This document shows positions 13,407 through 15,057 of a DNA stretch of 15,057 nucleotides, piece after piece. Under the pieces are notes generated by a model. That model saw only the letters and a list, made by a program, of their open reading frames with translations. It ran no database searches and was not told the origin of the DNA. Location of the stretch: the NCBI GenBank assembly GCA_023386795.1, contig JAEWJB010000077.1, positions 1-15,057 of the forward strand. The letters are read 5' to 3'. Position 1 is the first letter of the stretch. Each line of letters opens with the position of its first letter. The DNA is from Pseudomonadota bacterium. Lineage in GTDB: Bacteria; Pseudomonadota; Gammaproteobacteria; Xanthomonadales; Xanthomonadaceae. The position numbers and the translations under genes are program-made.

Positions 13407-14216
13407 TTGGCTGAAATCATCGTAGTCACCTCCGGCAAGGGCGGCGTCGGCAAGACCACCACCAGCGCGAGCCTGGCCTGCGGGCTGGCACGGCGGGGCA
13501 AGAAGGTCGCGGTCATCGATTTCGACGTCGGCCTGCGCAACCTGGACCTGATCATGGGTTGCGAGCGTCGCGTGGTGTACGACTTCGTCAACGTCGTGCA
13601 CGGCGAAGCCACGCTCAAGCAGGCGCTGATCAAGGACAAGCGCTTCGACAACCTCTACGTGCTGGCCGCCTCGCAGACCCGCGACAAGGACGCGCTGACC
13701 AAGGAAGGCGTGGAGAAGGTGCTCAAGGACCTGGCGGCCGACGGGTTCGACTTCATCGTGTGCGACTCCCCGGCCGGCATCGAGAAGGGCGCGTTCCTGG
13801 CGATGTACTTCGCCGACCGCGCGGTGGTCGTGGTCAACCCGGAAGTGTCCTCGGTGCGCGACTCGGACCGCATCATCGGCCTGCTCGACTCCAAGACGCA
13901 CAAGGCCGAGGCCGGCCAGAGCGTGCCGGCCGCGCTGCTGCTGACCCGCTACAGCCCCTCGCGCGTGGAAGCCGGCGAGATGCTCTCGATCACCGACGTG
14001 GAGGAAGTGCTGGGCCTGAAGGCCATCGGCGTGATCCCCGAGTCGGGCGACGTCCTCAACGCCTCCAACAAGGGCGAGCCGGTGATCCTCGATGCCGAGT
14101 CGCCGGCGGGCCAGGCCTACGATGACGCGGTCGCGCGCATCCTCGGCGAGGAGCGGCCGATGCGCTTCACCTCGGTGGAAAAGAAAGGCTTCTTCAGCAA
14201 GCTGTTCGGAGGCTAA
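13407..14216 (+). CDS. minD: Septum site-determining ATPase MinD (TTG start)
   Basis: MinD is a membrane-cycling ATPase that recruits MinC and is released by MinE. The product is 269 residues (E. coli 270). The deviant Walker A motif GKGGVGKTT spans residues 10-18, with Lys11 and Lys16. The stretch DFDVGLRNLDLIMGCERRVVYDFVNV is nearly identical to the enteric protein. ASQTRDKDAL, the Walker B region FDFIVCDSPAGIE and NPEVSSVRDSDRI follow. The C-terminal EKKGFFSKLFGG is the amphipathic membrane-targeting helix. The best start is TTG at 13407: it has GGAG seven bases upstream and gives the normal N-terminus AEIIVVTSG. A weak start codon may set a lower MinD level. It is 37 bases after minC and three bases before minE. 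Confidence 0.97.
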   Translation: MAEIIVVTSGKGGVGKTTTSASLACGLARRGKKVAVIDFDVGLRNLDLIMGCERRVVYDFVNVVHGEATLKQALIKDKRFDNLYVLAASQTRDKDALTKEGVEKVLKDLAADGFDFIVCDSPAGIEKGAFLAMYFADRAVVVVNPEVSSVRDSDRIIGLLDSKTHKAEAGQSVPAALLLTRYSPSRVEAGEMLSITDVEEVLGLKAIGVIPESGDVLNASNKGEPVILDAESPAGQAYDDAVARILGEERPMRFTSVEKKGFFSKLFGG

Positions 14217-14219
14217 GGC

Positions 14220-14477
14220 ATGGGACTGCTCGACTTTCTCAAGAGCAAGAAAAACACCGCCGAAACCGCGAAGAACCGACTGCAGATCATCATCGCGCAG
14301 GAACGCTCGCAACGCGGCGGCCCGGATTACCTGCCGCTGCTGCAGCGCGAACTGCTGGAAGTGATCAAGAAGTACGTCAACATCGACGCCGACGCGGTGA
14401 AGGTCGACCTGATCAAGGACGGCCACAACGACGTGCTCGACATCTCGGTGGCGCTGCCGGAAGACTCGGACAAGTAA
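14220..14477 (+). CDS. minE: Cell division topological specificity factor MinE
   Basis: MinE stimulates MinD ATPase and drives pole-to-pole oscillation. The 85-residue product has the N-terminal membrane and MinD-contact region GLLDFLKSKKNTAETAKNRLQIIIA. The C-terminal dimerisation domain follows, including YLPLLQRELLEVIKKYV and VALPEDSDK, and matches E. coli MinE along its whole length. The ATG at 14220 is three bases after the minD stop, and the end of minD supplies GGAGG (14208-14212) as its ribosome binding site at seven bases. Unlike minC and minD it has an ATG start. Confidence 0.97.
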   Translation: MGLLDFLKSKKNTAETAKNRLQIIIAQERSQRGGPDYLPLLQRELLEVIKKYVNIDADAVKVDLIKDGHNDVLDISVALPEDSDK

Positions 14478-14484
14478 CCCTCGC

Positions 14485-14510
14485 GCGCCGGCTCCGGCCG
14501 GCGCCGCTTT
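14485..14510 (+). terminator. Possible terminator or hairpin after minE
   Basis: A perfect 8-bp GC stem (14485-14492 with 14497-14504) with a TCCG loop starts seven bases after the minE stop. It is followed by CGCTTT, so the T-tract is short (three T). It could end the min operon or only attenuate read-through into the following gene. Confidence 0.45.
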
Positions 14511-14550
14511 CGCGCAGGACAAGACGCTGGACACCGCCTCCGCCGACCCC

Positions 14551-15006
14551 GTGGTCACCCGCCTGGCCGACATCGCCCTGGCCGATGCCGCCGCGCTGCT
14601 GGCGCGTCACGCGCTGCGCCTGCACCTGGTGGCGGACGGCGAGCGGATCCCGGGCAGCTACTGGGGCGAACCGGAGGCCGGCATCATCGGGTGCGACGTC
14701 TACGTGCGCGGCGACACCCCGGTGCACTCGATGCTGCACGAGGCCTGCCACCTCATCGTGCTGCCGCCGGAAAAACGCGCGCAGGTGCATACCGACGCCA
14801 CCGACTCGGTGGAGGAAGAAGATGCCACTTGCTACCTGCAGATCGTGCTGGCCGATGCCCTGCCCGGCGTGGGCAGCGCGCAGCTGATGGCCGACATGGA
14901 CGCATGGGGTTACACGTACCGGCTCGGTTCGACGCGAGCCTGGTTCGAGCACGACGCGGAGAATGCGCGCGCGTGGCTGGTCGAGCGCGGACTGCTGGCG
15001 GCCTGA
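14551..15006 (+). CDS. Small putative zinc metallopeptidase-like protein (HExxH), family not recognised
   Basis: The protein has 151 residues if it starts at GTG 14551. SMLHEACHLIV contains an HExxH zinc signature (His63-Glu64-Ala65-Cys66-His67) in a hydrophobic helix. About 20 residues later EEEDATCYLQIVLAD resembles the acidic third-ligand helix of gluzincins such as the ImmA/IrrE group (EEExxxxxxAxxLL). No signal peptide or membrane helix is seen, so it is probably cytoplasmic. The start is uncertain. No ribosome binding site precedes the GTG, while an in-frame CTG at 14527 has AGGA seven bases upstream, and the first in-frame ATG is far too late. It lies 73 bases after minE behind a GC hairpin, and no separate promoter is seen, so it may be read through from the min operon. 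Proteolytic activity is inferred from the motif only. Confidence 0.72.
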   Translation: MVTRLADIALADAAALLARHALRLHLVADGERIPGSYWGEPEAGIIGCDVYVRGDTPVHSMLHEACHLIVLPPEKRAQVHTDATDSVEEEDATCYLQIVLADALPGVGSAQLMADMDAWGYTYRLGSTRAWFEHDAENARAWLVERGLLAA

Positions 15007-15010
15007 CATT

Positions 15011-15057
15011 TCCCTGCAGGAGCGGGGGGAGCCGGGGCCGGGGGCGCGCAGGGGTGG
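15011..15057. other. GC-rich end of the window, possible start of an intergenic repeat
   Basis: The sequence CCTGCAGGAGCGG after the stop codon resembles the CCTGTAGGAGCGG head of REP-like intergenic repeats common in this bacterial family, but it is cut off by the window edge and degenerate. Nothing else is visible. Confidence 0.2.

Noticed and set aside
13347..14573. Long minus-strand open frame antisense to minD and minE
   Set aside because: minD and minE are certain from their sequences; the antisense product is a composition artefact.
1..15057. CRISPR arrays, tRNA or rRNA genes, insertion sequences, prophage or integron sites
   Set aside because: No regularly spaced repeats, no tRNA-like folds, no transposase or integrase genes and no terminal inverted repeats were seen on either strand. 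Base composition is even apart from short intergenic AT patches.

Overview
The window is GC-rich and densely coded, about 15 kb with 17 protein-coding genes on both strands and no RNA genes, insertion sequences, prophage or CRISPR. Gene content and protein sequences point to a gammaproteobacterium of the Xanthomonadaceae (Lysobacter, Luteimonas, Pseudoxanthomonas or Stenotrophomonas type). The evidence is the bacterial leucyltransferase Bpt, PurT, a minCDE operon, a DesK/NarL-type two-component pair, and several -10 boxes sitting directly in front of ATG codons. The genus assignment is inference from gene style, not from a marker gene.

Left part (1-4.8 kb). The C-terminal part of a multi-pass membrane protein runs in from the left edge. 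It faces an exported five-EF-hand protein on the opposite strand, with a hairpin terminator between them. Then come bpt (N-degron leucyl/arginyl transferase) and an exported endonuclease/exonuclease/phosphatase-fold hydrolase, which converges on purT (formate-dependent purine synthesis).

Middle (4.8-9.65 kb). A compact cassette starts divergently from purT: an SPFH/band-7 membrane protein, a 62-residue Arc-type ribbon-helix-helix protein and a two-TM protein with a PH-like domain, with overlapping start and stop codons. An M15 D,D-carboxypeptidase-like protein follows. Two copies of TGATATC, 11 bp apart, overlap the probable promoter and are a natural candidate operator. Facing this cassette is a DUF423 membrane protein coupled to an AlkA-type DNA glycosylase. 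A strong bidirectional terminator follows, and then a membrane-anchored SRPBCC plus GyrI-like two-domain protein.

Right part (9.9-15 kb). A DesK-like sensor kinase and NarL-type regulator overlap by one base and are transcribed leftward. Divergent from them, an operon encodes a GNAT acetyltransferase, minC (GTG start), minD (TTG start) and minE, the division-site selection system. A small protein with an HExxH zinc-protease signature follows.

Most genes are ordinary housekeeping or accessory genes. The least explained parts are the SPFH-RHH-PH cassette with its tandem GATATC sites, the HExxH protein behind minE, and a repeated layout of a -10-like box, six bases and ATG in front of three genes that lack Shine-Dalgarno sequences.
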